Below, one piece after another: positions 25,344-33,167 of a stretch of DNA of 64,000 nt (the first letter of the stretch is position 1; every line of letters begins with the position of its first letter). Where the stretch lies: the NCBI RefSeq assembly GCF_000718635.1, contig NZ_JOBF01000026.1, positions 1-64,000 on the forward strand. Reading direction: 5' to 3'. A model generated the notes under the pieces. That model was not told where the DNA came from. It did not search any database and worked only from the letters and a program-made list of their open reading frames with translations. Source of the DNA: Streptomyces varsoviensis. Its GTDB lineage: Bacteria > Actinomycetota > Actinomycetes > Streptomycetales > Streptomycetaceae. Both the position numbers and the translations under genes were made by a program.

Positions 25344-27109
25344 TGCCGAACGTGTCCCGCGTGATCCTCGATTCCCTCTGGGACGAAGGGGTTTCGGCCT
25401 TCTTCATGGTCCCGGGGAAGATGATCAACGCGTTCATGTCGAACTACCGGGCGGCGGACCCGGCGGGCCACCCCCGGATCGCGCCGGTGATCGCCGCCGC
25501 CGAGGGCGGGGCCGCGGCCATGGCCGACGGCTACGCCAGGGCCTCGGAGGGCACCGGCGTCGTGATCGCGCTGGACGGGCCGGGGGTGGCCAACGCCGTC
25601 GCGGGCCTGGTCAACGCCAACGCGGACCGCTCGCCCGTCACCCTGCTGTCGGGGCACGTACCGCGCGGCTTCGACGCCCACGACGCCCTCCAGGACGTGA
25701 CCCCCACCGGCCTCGACGTGGCGGCGATGCTCACGCCCGTCACCAGCTCCGCGCTCCAGGTCCGCAGCGCAGGCCACCCCATCCGCTACTGGAACATCAC
25801 GCTGAGAAAACTGGTCGAATGCCCGACCCGGCCGGTGTATCTCTCGTACGCGGCGGACGTGCTCGCCGCGGAGACGGACGAGTCCGCCATCAGCATGCGC
25901 TCCCTCGCGAACGCGCGCGTCCAATGCGACGAGCGGGAACTGGAGAGCGTGCTCGAAACGGTCAACTCCTCCGCGAGCATCGCCGTATTGGTGGGGTCGC
26001 ACGCCAACAAAAGGGATGGGCGGCAACTGCTGACCCGGCTGTCCGAATCGCACGACATCCTCGTCGGCTGCACCGTGGACGCCAAGGGCGCGTTCACCGA
26101 GTCCCACCCGAACAGTGTCGGCGTGTTCGGGTACTCGGGAAATCTGCGGGCCACCGAACTCTTCACGGAACAGGCCCCGGAGACGGTGCTGCTGCTGGGG
26201 TGCCGGCCCACGCAGTGGAACACCAACGCGTACGACGTCCGTCTCTCCCGCGCCAAGAACGTCATCGAGGTGACATCGGCGGTGGAGGACATCGGCAATT
26301 TCTCGCCGGGCTCCCGGACGCTGCTCTGCGACGAACTGCTCTTCCTGCGCCACTGGGAGGAATCCCTGGCGAAGGAAGGCGACAAGAACGACGAGGACGC
26401 CAAGGGCGGCAAGGAAGCCCAGGGCGGGAACGGCGGCCGGCGGTTCCCGTGGAATGCGGGGCTCCGGGAACGTACGGAGCGCATTCCGCTGTACGTGCCG
26501 CTGCCCGACGAGGATTCCGGCGCCCTGCACCCGGGGCGGGCCGTGGAGGTGCTGAACAAGTGGCTGGGCGACCGGGCCTGCGTCGCCGATTCCGGAAACC
26601 ACCGGTCCTTCGCCACGCACTACTGGAAGACGCGTATCGACGCCGGTTTCTACTCCAGTACCACCATGGGCGTGATGGGCTGGGCGTTCGGCGCGGCCAT
26701 CGGCGTCTCCTTCGCCCGCGAGGAACCCTGCCTCGTCATCACGGGGGACGGCTGTGCCCTCATGAGCGGCGCGGAGATCCAGACCGCCGTGCGATATCGC
26801 AGGAACATCATCTTCGCGATATTCGACAACTCCGCCTACGGCGCGACGCATATGAACAACCGGCAGAACCTCGCCGAGCTGAGCGTGCTACCGGACCACG
26901 ACTGGGTGAAGTTCGCCGAGTCCCTCGGGGCGGAGGGATTCCGGGTGACGACGCTCGAAGAGCTGGACACCGTCGTACAGAAGATCAAGGGCAACGGCGG
27001 TGTTCAGGTACTGCACATAGCCGTCGACCGCGACGCCGCCACTCCAGCGCGGTCGTACCAGGAGAACCTGAAGTCCTTCGCGCGGTCGAAGAGTGAAAGC
27101 CATGCATGA
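25343..27109 (+). CDS. ThDP-dependent enzyme (acetolactate synthase/decarboxylase type)
   Basis: A 588-residue thiamine diphosphate enzyme. The PYR domain has the activating Glu in IAAAEGGAAAMADGYARAS; the central domain begins near 190; the PP domain has the cofactor motif GDGCALMSGAEIQTAV ending in DNSAYG. A lysine/glycine-rich insert (about 350-370, KEGDKNDEDAKGGKEAQGG) looks like a flexible linker between domains. It could decarboxylate a 2-oxo acid or join two carbonyls. The start overlaps the PhyH stop (TGATG). It has no FAD-site or small subunit evidence marking a housekeeping acetolactate synthase. Confidence 0.86.
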   Translation: MPNVSRVILDSLWDEGVSAFFMVPGKMINAFMSNYRAADPAGHPRIAPVIAAAEGGAAAMADGYARASEGTGVVIALDGPGVANAVAGLVNANADRSPVTLLSGHVPRGFDAHDALQDVTPTGLDVAAMLTPVTSSALQVRSAGHPIRYWNITLRKLVECPTRPVYLSYAADVLAAETDESAISMRSLANARVQCDERELESVLETVNSSASIAVLVGSHANKRDGRQLLTRLSESHDILVGCTVDAKGAFTESHPNSVGVFGYSGNLRATELFTEQAPETVLLLGCRPTQWNTNAYDVRLSRAKNVIEVTSAVEDIGNFSPGSRTLLCDELLFLRHWEESLAKEGDKNDEDAKGGKEAQGGNGGRRFPWNAGLRERTERIPLYVPLPDEDSGALHPGRAVEVLNKWLGDRACVADSGNHRSFATHYWKTRIDAGFYSSTTMGVMGWAFGAAIGVSFAREEPCLVITGDGCALMSGAEIQTAVRYRRNIIFAIFDNSAYGATHMNNRQNLAELSVLPDHDWVKFAESLGAEGFRVTTLEELDTVVQKIKGNGGVQVLHIAVDRDAATPARSYQENLKSFARSKSESHA

Positions 27110-27179
27110 CTCGGCGGGGCCGGCCCGGCCCGGCGCCGAGGTGCGCACCACAGAAATAACACAGAGGTAGGCGGCAGAG

Positions 27180-28379
27180 ATGTCTGGTGCGAAGTTTACG
27201 AGCAACGAAGTGCGCGTACTTTGCTTCGCTTTTTTCAGTGTTGTCATCGGTCTGATGGCAGTAGATTTTTTCAACCCGTCTCTCCCGACCATCCAGAAGG
27301 ACCTGGACGTCGGGCAGGGCACCATGAAGAACCTCATCGTGTTCTACATGATCGTGCTCGGTCTGGCCCAGTTCTTCTACGGGAGTCTCTCCGACGCCAA
27401 GGGCCGCAAGATAGCCCTGACGTCGGGACTCGGCGTCGCCGCAGTGGGTCTGCTCCTGGGCTATCTGGCCCAGAACATCATCGTGCTGGACATCTCCCGC
27501 GTGCTGACCGCGCTCGGTACGGCATCGTGCACCGTGATTTCCCGAGCATTGATCGTGGACACCTTGCAGGAGCCCGGAAAGCTGCGCAAGGCGTTCTCCT
27601 ACTTCTCGATGGCGAGCCAGCTCTCGCCGTCGCTCGCCCCGCTGATCGGCAGCTTCATCGGGGTGCACTTCGGCTGGCACGTGCAGTTCCTGCTGTTCGC
27701 GCTGGCCGTGATCGCCGGGCTGGTGATGATCGCCACGCTGATGCCGGAGACCCATCCGGCGCCGGCGGGCGGCCAGAAGCAGCAGGGCAAGCTGGAGGCG
27801 TACACGAGCGTCCTCAAGAACGTCAACTTCACGTCGTACAGCATCGCTTCGGCGCTGATCTTCTCCTTCACCATCGCGTTCTACGCCACGGCGCCCTTCG
27901 CGTTCGACGCGCTGGGGGTCAGCCCGCTGGGCAACAGCCTCTTCTACATCCTGTATTCGGCGTCGATCATCTGCGGGTCCTTCTTCAACAGTTGGATCAA
28001 GTGGACGCCGAGGGACACATATCTGCGGGGCCTCATCGCCTACTTGGTGATATTCGTGGTCTCGGCCTTCGCGGACCTCGACAGCAGTCTGTGGAAGATC
28101 GGCGTGTTCTCGGTCGCGCTGGGTTTCACCTGCGGTGTGGTGGCTCCGCTGACGCTGACCCTGAGCATGACCATGGTGGAGAAGTCGCGCGGCGCGGCCA
28201 GCGCGCTCCAGGGCGCCATCAAGATGTTCTTCACCGGGGTGCTGCTGCTGGTCTTCGACACCGTGCTCATCACCGGTTTCACCACCATTGTGCTGATCTT
28301 CCTCGGGTTCGCGGCCGTACTGCTGGCCCTGCACGTCTTCACCACGGCCGCGAATCGAAAGGAGAAGGTCAGTGCGTAA
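27180..28379 (+). CDS. MFS exporter (DHA1, Bcr/CflA-like)
   Basis: A 399-residue transporter with about 12 membrane segments. FFNPSLPTIQKDLDVGQGTMKNL and the loop GSLSDAKGRKIALTSG (motif A) are characteristic of Bcr/CflA drug-resistance exporters. Placed fifth in the operon, it most likely exports the pathway product or gives self-protection. ATG at 27180 follows a purine-rich GGTAGGCGGCAGAG. The stop overlaps the SDR start by eight bases. Confidence 0.88.
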   Translation: MSGAKFTSNEVRVLCFAFFSVVIGLMAVDFFNPSLPTIQKDLDVGQGTMKNLIVFYMIVLGLAQFFYGSLSDAKGRKIALTSGLGVAAVGLLLGYLAQNIIVLDISRVLTALGTASCTVISRALIVDTLQEPGKLRKAFSYFSMASQLSPSLAPLIGSFIGVHFGWHVQFLLFALAVIAGLVMIATLMPETHPAPAGGQKQQGKLEAYTSVLKNVNFTSYSIASALIFSFTIAFYATAPFAFDALGVSPLGNSLFYILYSASIICGSFFNSWIKWTPRDTYLRGLIAYLVIFVVSAFADLDSSLWKIGVFSVALGFTCGVVAPLTLTLSMTMVEKSRGAASALQGAIKMFFTGVLLLVFDTVLITGFTTIVLIFLGFAAVLLALHVFTTAANRKEKVSA

Positions 28380-29151
28380 CGTGCCTTACAGGAAGGCCCT
28401 GGTCCTGGGCGGTACCTCGGGTATCGGCCTGGGAATCGCCCGGAGTCTCGCCGCGCGGGGCGTCGAGGTGACCGTCGCGGGCCGCGACGCGGAACGGGCC
28501 GAGAAGACGGCGGCGGACCTTCCGGCTCCGGCCGGCTCCCCCGCCGCCTCGGGAATCGGCCTCGACCTTTCCGAGCCGGAGGGCGTCGCGGATTCCCTGG
28601 GCCGGTATGGCGAGCGATTCGACATCGCCGTGCTCAACGGTCCGGGATACCGGCCGGGCCGGGTCACCGGGGCCACCGCGGACGATTTCACACGGGCCTA
28701 CAGTTCGATGTTCCTGTCTTTGCGGCAGGTGGTCGAATCGGTCGTCGGCGGAATGCGGGAGAACCAGTGGGGCCGGCTGCTGTACGTCTCGTCGAGTTCG
28801 GTCGTCGCTCCGATCGGGGAACTCGCCGTCTCCTCGGTCGTCCGCGCCGCGATGCATTCTTATCTGAAGCTGCTGGCGAACGACCTCGCGGGCGACGGGA
28901 TCACCGTGAACTCCCTCGTCCCCGGCCGCATCGACACCCCTCGGGTGCGGGCGGTCGACGCGGCGCGCGCCGGCGACCGGGGGGTAGCCCCTGACGAGGT
29001 CCGGGCGAGCGCGGAGGGTGCCATCCCGGTCGGGCGGTACGGAACCCCGGCGGACATGGGCGAGTTGGCGGCCTTCTTGTGCTCGGACGGCGCGGGCTAC
29101 CTGACCGGCTCGGCGTACCGCTGCGACGGAGGCATGATCGCCGCGCTGTGA
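28372..29151 (+). CDS. Atypical short-chain dehydrogenase lacking the Tyr-X3-Lys motif
   Basis: A 259-residue SDR, last gene of the operon. The nucleotide-binding loop is altered (LGGTSGIGLGIA instead of TGXXXGIG), and where SDRs have Tyr-X3-Lys this protein reads LAVSSVVRAAMHSYLKLL, so Tyr is Ser and Lys is Arg. The C-terminal part (RIDTPR, PVGRYGTPADMGELAAFLCSD, LTGSAYRCDGGM) is normal. It belongs with the BKR-like SDR group known to lack a perfect catalytic tetrad; activity or a different chemistry must be tested. GTG at 28372 has AAGGAG nine bases before it. Confidence 0.88.
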   Translation: MRNVPYRKALVLGGTSGIGLGIARSLAARGVEVTVAGRDAERAEKTAADLPAPAGSPAASGIGLDLSEPEGVADSLGRYGERFDIAVLNGPGYRPGRVTGATADDFTRAYSSMFLSLRQVVESVVGGMRENQWGRLLYVSSSSVVAPIGELAVSSVVRAAMHSYLKLLANDLAGDGITVNSLVPGRIDTPRVRAVDAARAGDRGVAPDEVRASAEGAIPVGRYGTPADMGELAAFLCSDGAGYLTGSAYRCDGGMIAAL

Positions 29152-29159
29152 GACCGAGG

Positions 29160-29250
29160 TTCACGCCGTGAGAAAAGCCCTGAACCTCACGCCATGAGAA
29201 AAGCGGTGAACTTCACGCCTTAAGAAAAGCCGTGAAGTTCACGCCGTGAG
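29160..29250 (-). terminator. Tandem array of four 26-bp intrinsic terminators
   Basis: Four units spaced exactly 26 bases (TCACGCC at 29161, 29187, 29213 and 29239). Read on the minus strand each gives a GTGAA-TTCAC palindrome followed by GGCTTTTCT, a compact hairpin with a T-run. The array therefore looks like four consecutive terminators for the minus-strand MFS gene at 29318-30790, set between it and the convergent SDR gene. Confidence 0.6.
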
Positions 29251-29317
29251 AAAAGCCGGAAGCTCCCCGGCGCCCGCCCCACGGGCCCGGGGAGCCTCAC
29301 GGCATTCATACGCGCCC

Positions 29318-30790
29318 CTACGCCTCAGCCGCCCGGCGCTCCTTGCGGCCCGGCAGCAGGAGGCTGCCGATGGCCGCGCACGCGGTGAACGCGCCGGCGA
29401 CGAGCAGGGCGCGCCCGTATCCGGCGGTGAGGGCGGCGGCCGCGTCGTGCGGGTGGGACCCCAGGTGCGAGGCGGTCACGTGGGACGCGATGGTGGCCAG
29501 TACGGCGAGGCCGATCGCGCCGCCCACCTGGCGCGAGGTGTTGACGAGGCCGGAGGCCAGGCCCGACTCGGCGCGGGCGGTGCCGGTGGTGGCGGCGACG
29601 GTGGCGGGCATCATCGACAGGCCCATGCCGAGCGCGCAGAGCATCAGCGGCACGAGCACGTCCGTGGCGTAGCTGCCGTGCGCGTCGATGAAGGACAGCC
29701 AGGCGAACCCGGCGGTGCTCAGGGCCATGCCGCCGATCAGCAGCGGGCGCGGTCCCGTGCGGCCGATGAGCCGGGTGGCGAGCTGCGCGCCCACGATGAC
29801 CGAGAAGGAGCCCGGCAGGAAGCTGAGCCCGGCCTCGATCGCGCTGAAGCCGAGGACCTGCTGGTGGTAGAGGGAGAGCAGGAACCACATCGAGAACATG
29901 GCCGCGCCCATGAAGAGCACCACGATGTTGGAGGTGGCCAGGGTGCGGCGGCGCAGGATCGCGAGCGGCACCAGCGGGTGGGCGACCTTGGACTCGATGA
30001 GGACGAAGGCGGCGAGCAGCAGCACGGCGCCGCCGAGCGAGGCCCAGACCTCGGGGGCGCTCCAGTCGTGGCTCTCGGTCGAGATGATGCCGTAGACCAG
30101 GGCGGTGAGCCCCGCGGTGACGGAGACCGCGCCGGGTATGTCGAGGCGGCGCAGGCCGCCCCGGACGCCGGCGGCGGCCGGTACGTACGCGATGGCGGCG
30201 GCGATCAGGGCCGCGCCGAGCGGGACGTTGACGAAGAAGACCCAGCGCCAGCCCGCGTATTCGGTGAGGACGCCGCCGATGACGGCACCCGTGGCGCCGC
30301 CGGCCGCCATGACGGCGCTCCAGGCGCCCATGGCGCGGGTACGGGCCTGGGGCTCGGTGAACGTCGTCATGATCAGGGTGAGGGTGGCGGGCGCGAGGAC
30401 CGCGCCGCCGACGCCTTGGACCGCGCGGGCCGCGATGAGGGCCCCGCCGCTGGTGGCGACGCCGCAGACGAGCGAGGCGAGGGTGAACACGCCGAGCCCG
30501 GTGAGCAGGGCCTTCTTCGTGCCGACGAGGTCGGCGGCGCGGCCGCCGAGGAGCAGCAGGCCGGCGAAGCCGAGGGTGTAGGCGTTGACGATCCACTGCA
30601 TGCCGGCGGGGGCCAGGTGCAGGGTGTCGCGCATCGAGGGGAGGGCGACGTTCACGATCGAGACATCGAGGATGACCATGAACTGCGCCGCGCACGCGAT
30701 GACGAGGATCGCCGTGGTCGGCAGCCGCTTCGGGGCGGGCGGACGGCCGGTTTCGGTACTCGCGGCGGACGAGGCGGACGCGGTTGGCAT
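29318..30790 (-). CDS. MFS drug exporter (DHA2, EmrB/QacA type)
   Basis: A 490-residue transporter with about 14 membrane segments. QFMVILDVSIVNVALPSM is the family's first-helix motif D, and GGRAADLVGTKKALLTGLG is the motif A loop; GPRPLLIGGMALSTAGF is in the C-terminal half. It likely exports hydrophobic compounds using the proton gradient. Divergent from a TetR regulator with two inverted repeats between them (30836-30870), so it is probably repressed by that protein and induced by a ligand. Confidence 0.9.
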   Translation of the reverse strand: MPTASASSAASTETGRPPAPKRLPTTAILVIACAAQFMVILDVSIVNVALPSMRDTLHLAPAGMQWIVNAYTLGFAGLLLLGGRAADLVGTKKALLTGLGVFTLASLVCGVATSGGALIAARAVQGVGGAVLAPATLTLIMTTFTEPQARTRAMGAWSAVMAAGGATGAVIGGVLTEYAGWRWVFFVNVPLGAALIAAAIAYVPAAAGVRGGLRRLDIPGAVSVTAGLTALVYGIISTESHDWSAPEVWASLGGAVLLLAAFVLIESKVAHPLVPLAILRRRTLATSNIVVLFMGAAMFSMWFLLSLYHQQVLGFSAIEAGLSFLPGSFSVIVGAQLATRLIGRTGPRPLLIGGMALSTAGFAWLSFIDAHGSYATDVLVPLMLCALGMGLSMMPATVAATTGTARAESGLASGLVNTSRQVGGAIGLAVLATIASHVTASHLGSHPHDAAAALTAGYGRALLVAGAFTACAAIGSLLLPGRKERRAAEA

Positions 30791-30835
30791 GGCGGGGCTC
30801 CAAGTGGTGCTGAGTGATACTGCTCCGGATGAAAC

Positions 30836-30870
30836 TAGAGCAGCTCTAAAAATGTAGCACCTATATTTTT
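30836..30870. promoter_or_regulatory. Two inverted repeats: probable TetR operator
   Basis: TAGAGC-A-GCTCTA (30836-30848) is a perfect 13-bp palindrome. Overlapping its end, AAAAATGTAG-CAC-CTATATTTTT (30848-30870) is a second inverted repeat matching at 9 of 10 positions. Both lie between the divergent MFS and TetR starts and overlap the only AT-rich, promoter-like part of the region. Confidence 0.6.
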
Positions 30871-30897
30871 CTTTCGAGAGCGAGCTACCCTGGCCCT

Positions 30898-31641
30898 ATG
30901 ACGGAGCACACACCCACCGCCGACCCCGACGCCAAAAGCGGAGCGGGGACCGGAATCCGCCCCCGCAAGCGGGAGCGCACCCGCGGCGCCATCTACGACG
31001 CCGCCTTCCGGCTCTTCGCCGAGCAGGGCTTCGACTCCGTCACCCTCACCCGCATCGCCGCCGAGGCCGATGTCGCCCCCGCCACCGTCTTCACGCACTT
31101 CGCGTCGAAGGAGGACATCTTCTTCAGCCGCCGCCAGGAGTTCATCGCCAAGCTCCCCGGCGCCGTCGCGGATGCCCCCACCGAAGCCGAACTCCTGGCA
31201 CAGCTCCGGGACTACTACATCGAGTCCTTCGAACTCGTGCTGAGCGACGACTGGATCGACAGGGGCCGCGTCTTCGCCCGCATCCTGCTGGGGAGCCCCG
31301 CGCTGCGCCGCAGCTTCCTGCCGCTGCTGGAGCAGCGCAGGCTGCTGCTGACCGAGCACCTCATCGAACGGGCCGGCGCGGCGGGCGCGGACCCCGTGCA
31401 CCGGCAGGAGTTGACGATCTTCGCGGCGTTCGTCATCTCGGTGGGCACCACCGCCTTCGGCGTCCTGCACAGCGAGCTCACGGCGGGCGAGCCGGCCGAC
31501 CGCGTCCGCGAGGAGGTCCACGACGTCCTCGACCGGGGCTTCGACCGGCTCACCCGCGCGTACGCCGGCACCGGACTGCTGGACCTGTGCACCAGCGCGG
31601 CCCGCGCCCGCGAAAGCGCCTCGTCCCAGCCCGCCTCCTAG
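30898..31641 (+). CDS. TetR-family transcriptional regulator
   Basis: A 247-residue one-component repressor. The N-terminal helix-turn-helix (about 25-70) reads RGAIYDAAFRLFAEQGFDSV then TLTRIAAEADVAPATVFTHF, a canonical TetR HTH. The ligand domain fills the rest. It is divergent from the DHA2 exporter and should bind the inverted repeats at 30836-30870, controlling the exporter and itself. The stop codon shares CTAG with the stop of the convergent M64 gene. Confidence 0.93.
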   Translation: MTEHTPTADPDAKSGAGTGIRPRKRERTRGAIYDAAFRLFAEQGFDSVTLTRIAAEADVAPATVFTHFASKEDIFFSRRQEFIAKLPGAVADAPTEAELLAQLRDYYIESFELVLSDDWIDRGRVFARILLGSPALRRSFLPLLEQRRLLLTEHLIERAGAAGADPVHRQELTIFAAFVISVGTTAFGVLHSELTAGEPADRVREEVHDVLDRGFDRLTRAYAGTGLLDLCTSAARARESASSQPAS

Positions 31642-32990
31642 CCCGCGACCCGCCAGCTCAGCGACCCCGTGAGCAGCGCCCGCAGCGCCGGGTCCCGGAC
31701 CGCGTCCGTACGGTCCTCGGCGCGGGCCGTCACGGTGTGCGGGCGGCCGTCGGCGGGCACGCCGAGCGCGCCCGGCGTGCGGGTCGTCGCGCCGCGCGCG
31801 GACGCGGCCTCGCGCCCGTCGACGTACCAGCGCACGCGTGCCGACGCCGGGGCCTGGACGGTGATGGCGCTCGTACGGGCGAGTGTCCCGCTGGCCGGTG
31901 CGGCGCTGCTCAGTACGGACGCGTGGCGGTGGAAGCCCGCGATCATCGCCTCGCGGCCGGGCAGGTTGAACTGCCGGCCGAGCGTCCGCATGATCGAGTT
32001 CTGGGTCGGCCGGTAGAGCCCGTGCTGGTAGTAGCCGGCGCCCTCGTACGCGCCGACCGTCCCGCCGTCCGGCGAGGTCTGGCCGAGCCAGCGGTACCAC
32101 TTCTTGCGCTGCGCGCCCATCGGGCCGGCCGTGAGCTTGCTGATGTTGGCCTGGGCGGGCTCCGGCCCGGTGTACGTGCCGGGCTGCCCGTAGTCGTACT
32201 CGTCGGCGAGCTTGCCCAGCGAGTGGCCCGTCTCGTGGACGGCGATCTGGTCGGACTGGGCGTGGTCGGAGGAGGCGGTGGCGATGCCGTCGTAGCCGAC
32301 TTGGGAGCTGACGTCGTTGTAGCCCGCGCCGCCGTACTTGGTGGAGTTGGCGAGCACCACGACCAGATCGGCGGCCGGGGCCTTGGCGGCGTACGACTCG
32401 ACCTTGCGGGTGTTGACGCACAGCAGCCGCTCGGTGCCGCCGCAGAAGAAGTTGGAGCCGAGCGCGGTGTCCTTGACCACGCTCTGCACCGGGTCGCCGG
32501 AGACCCCGGACTGCCGGGAGACGGCGTCGACGGCCCAGACGTTGAAGAGGTTCTTGTACGAGGCGTAGGGCTCGACGGCGGAGATCTTCGCCCACTTGGC
32601 GCGGACGTCCGCGTGGAAGTCGCCCTGCTGCGCGGCGGTGTAGCCGTCGCCGATGAAGACGACGTCGAGCTTGCTGCCCACGGGCCCGTTGCGCACGATC
32701 GAGGTGACGTCGCCGTCGGCGGCGATCGTCGACCGCTCCCCCGGGGAGAGCGGCTTCGCGGCGGGGACGGTGGTGTGCAGCGGGTGGCCGCCCGGGCCGG
32801 TGAAGTACTCGACCCGGTCGACGGGGCGCGGGCCCGGCGCCGCCGCCGGGCCGGAGCCGGGGCCGGGGCCGGGGCCGGCGGCGCTCGCAGTGGCCGTCGT
32901 GGCCGCGGCCAGTGCCGCCGTGACGGCGACGCCGGCCGCTATCGCGCCGCGAAGGGATCTGCTGGGGCCGCTGGATCTGCGTCTGCGCAT
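31638..32990 (-). CDS. Secreted M64-family (IgA-type) metallopeptidase
   Basis: A 450-residue exported zinc peptidase. A twin-Arg-poor basic start (MRRRRSSGPSRSLRG) and hydrophobic segment ending in ATASAAG form a signal peptide, followed by a Gly/Pro spacer. DVVFIGDGYTAAQQGDFHAD and the zinc motif HETGHSLGKLADEYDYG define peptidase family M64. A beta-sandwich-like C-terminus follows. Named after IgA peptidases, the family is common in soil actinobacteria and here probably degrades external protein. GGGAGGA is five bases before the ATG. Confidence 0.9.
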   Translation of the reverse strand: MRRRRSSGPSRSLRGAIAAGVAVTAALAAATTATASAAGPGPGPGSGPAAAPGPRPVDRVEYFTGPGGHPLHTTVPAAKPLSPGERSTIAADGDVTSIVRNGPVGSKLDVVFIGDGYTAAQQGDFHADVRAKWAKISAVEPYASYKNLFNVWAVDAVSRQSGVSGDPVQSVVKDTALGSNFFCGGTERLLCVNTRKVESYAAKAPAADLVVVLANSTKYGGAGYNDVSSQVGYDGIATASSDHAQSDQIAVHETGHSLGKLADEYDYGQPGTYTGPEPAQANISKLTAGPMGAQRKKWYRWLGQTSPDGGTVGAYEGAGYYQHGLYRPTQNSIMRTLGRQFNLPGREAMIAGFHRHASVLSSAAPASGTLARTSAITVQAPASARVRWYVDGREAASARGATTRTPGALGVPADGRPHTVTARAEDRTDAVRDPALRALLTGSLSWRVAG

Positions 32991-33167
32991 GGTGTCCTCC
33001 CGAAGCCGACCGCCTGGGCGGCGGGCTGAGCCGGATTTAGGCGCGGCTCAACGTAGGGGCTCTCGGGACGGCCGACAATGTCCGGGGCGGAAGTTGCGGC
33101 GCCGGCGCGGCGGGTTACGGCCACCACCGCGCGCCGTACCGGCTCGCGGCCTGGCCACGTAAAAGGC

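Noticed and set aside
22521..29151. Ordinary meta-cleavage (4-hydroxy-2-oxovalerate) catabolic operon
   Set aside because: No acetaldehyde dehydrogenase, ring-cleavage dioxygenase or ferredoxin genes; PhyH, ThDP enzyme and exporter point elsewhere.
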